Assembly: GCA_015680905.1 (NCBI GenBank)
Contig: JADFTS010000073.1
Location: 1-64,000, forward strand
Length of the DNA: 64,000 nt
Direction of reading: 5' to 3'
Source: Coptis chinensis
Lineage: Eukaryota; Streptophyta; Magnoliopsida; Ranunculales; Ranunculaceae
Shown one piece after another: positions 63,016 through 64,000 of the stretch. Both the position numbers and the translations under genes were made by a program. The notes under the pieces are model-generated. The model saw nothing but the letters and a program-made list of their open reading frames with translations, made no database searches and was not told where the DNA came from. The first letter of the stretch is position 1. The number at the start of each line of letters is the position of its first letter.

Positions 63016-64000
63016 TTATTCCTTGATCTCCTTGTACTCTTGTTCATCCAATGTGTCACAGAAACACCAACCTCTTGTCTCTGGCAAAGAAACCACGCAC
63101 GAAGATACCACAGCTGCATATTACCAATCCAAATACTCCAAAAGATAAGAAACCGTTTTCCCTTCCTGCTGCCACTAACACTGGAGCAAACACGCCACCA
63201 AATACTAGTGCTTGTCTCACAATTGACAACGCGGAATTCCTAATGCATGTTGGGAACAATTCTAATGTGTATATTAGCAACACATTAAACGCGGTGCATG
63301 CACTGAAGAATGACACTAGTTCCACGGCAATCTGCAGTTCTTTTTTAGCGACCAGTAAACACATTATACTACAAACCCCGCTTACTAAAGTAAACACCAA
63401 AACTGCACTTCTTCTGTTCAATTTACCTATAAGGAAGAATGTGATCAATGATGCCGGTAGCTCTGATAAAGCGTTAAGAGTGGCACTCAAGTAAAGATTG
63501 AAGTTTAAGTTGCCGAGGCCTAATGGCATACCGTAGTATATCATTCCAGTTCCAAATCCAACTATCATAACTGATGATAATCGTCTAAAAGCCCACCGCT
63601 TCTTCCATAATATCTTGATTCCAGAGTATAAATCCACGTTCCATGTCTCTTTATCGATTGATAGTGACAATAAAGAATCATCGGAGAAACTAAAGCTTAC
63701 GTTATTACTCATACTCTTTAGTACCTTAATTGCTTCATCCTTTCTTCCTTGAACAAATAGCCATCTAGGTGATTCATGTACAGTGAAATGAACTAATGTA
63801 GATAAAAAATTGCCGGTATGGAAGTCCAGAGATAAAGTGTACGCCATGGTGATTCTCTATTAAGATTAGCTATGGCGGGCAATGATAAAAATCCAATCGT
63901 AAAACAAAAGAATCCTATTATACCAACCTCGCCACGCCATCGTTTTCCAACAAGCTCTGTAGATAGAACAAGAGCACAGGTGCCAATTGTCGCACGCCCG
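63016..64000 (-). pseudogene. Organic cation/carnitine transporter (OCT4-like), C-terminal part, frameshifted
   Basis: Major-facilitator-superfamily transporter of the plant OCT group, expected in the plasma or vacuolar membrane with 12 helices and about 500 residues; only the C-terminal part is in the window. From the right edge (minus) it reads [20 protein letters not shown], then [20 protein letters not shown] frame change at about 63795 leads to HESPRWLFVQGRKDEAIKVL, the loop motif after helix 6, and then helices 7-12 down to GIFVRGFFARDK. A second frame change at about 63060 precedes the family C-terminus CDTLDEQEYKEIKE (stop at 63016-63018). Two shifts in an intronless gene suggest a pseudogene, although assembly errors cannot be excluded. 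Confidence 0.7.

Overview
The window looks like nuclear DNA from a flowering plant, most likely a eudicot. Genes have introns with GT..AG borders, the gene families are plant-specific (NAC, PPR-DYW, CASP-like, bifunctional DHFR-TS, GDP-mannose pyrophosphorylase of the VTC1 type), intergenic DNA is AT-rich and full of transposon debris, and there is a plastid-derived insert. I cannot name the species.

Layout. 1-2.9 kb: a dispersed repeat block, then a divergent NAC gene (+). 3.5-6.2 kb: a broken PRP39-like splicing-factor fragment (-) mixed with pieces of LINE elements. 6.2-7.9 kb: a decayed PPR-DYW gene (-). 8.1-8.7 kb: a Harbinger-type MITE. 8.9-10.4 kb: an AAA-ATPase (+) with a 102-nt in-frame intron. 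12.1-16.0 kb: a decayed bifunctional dihydrofolate reductase-thymidylate synthase gene (-), split by a Mutator-type element. 16.07-17.23 kb: a hAT element with its 8-bp target duplication. 17.2-30 kb: no recognisable gene, only repeats, including a Helitron 3' end near 29.8 kb. 30-31.8 kb: a GATATC-rich MITE and a copia gag remnant. 31.8-42.3 kb: three related CASP-like 5B genes in direct orientation, the first a pseudogene and the second and third intact, with a beta-amylase (BAM9-like) pseudogene and a doubtful small gene between the first two. 42.95-44.4 kb: an intact VTC1/CYT1 gene (-). 45.4-47.1 kb: LINE and Mutator-like remnants. 47.2-48.9 kb (-) and 55.7-60.1 kb (+): two members of what appears to be one uncharacterised protein family. 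50.4-54.95 kb: nested retroelement debris ending in a copia 3' LTR. 61.4-62.5 kb: an LRR receptor-kinase fragment, then plastid DNA carrying rps18 and rpl33 pieces. 63.0-64.0 kb: an organic cation/carnitine transporter (-) that is frameshifted and runs off the window.

There is no operon-like organisation. The theme is gene decay and transposon insertion around a few intact genes: two CASP-like genes, VTC1, the 319-residue unknown gene and probably the AAA-ATPase. The best candidate for something undescribed is the unknown family at 47 and 56-60 kb. Exon coordinates were read by eye from splice consensus, reading phase and family similarity; no alignment or database search was run.
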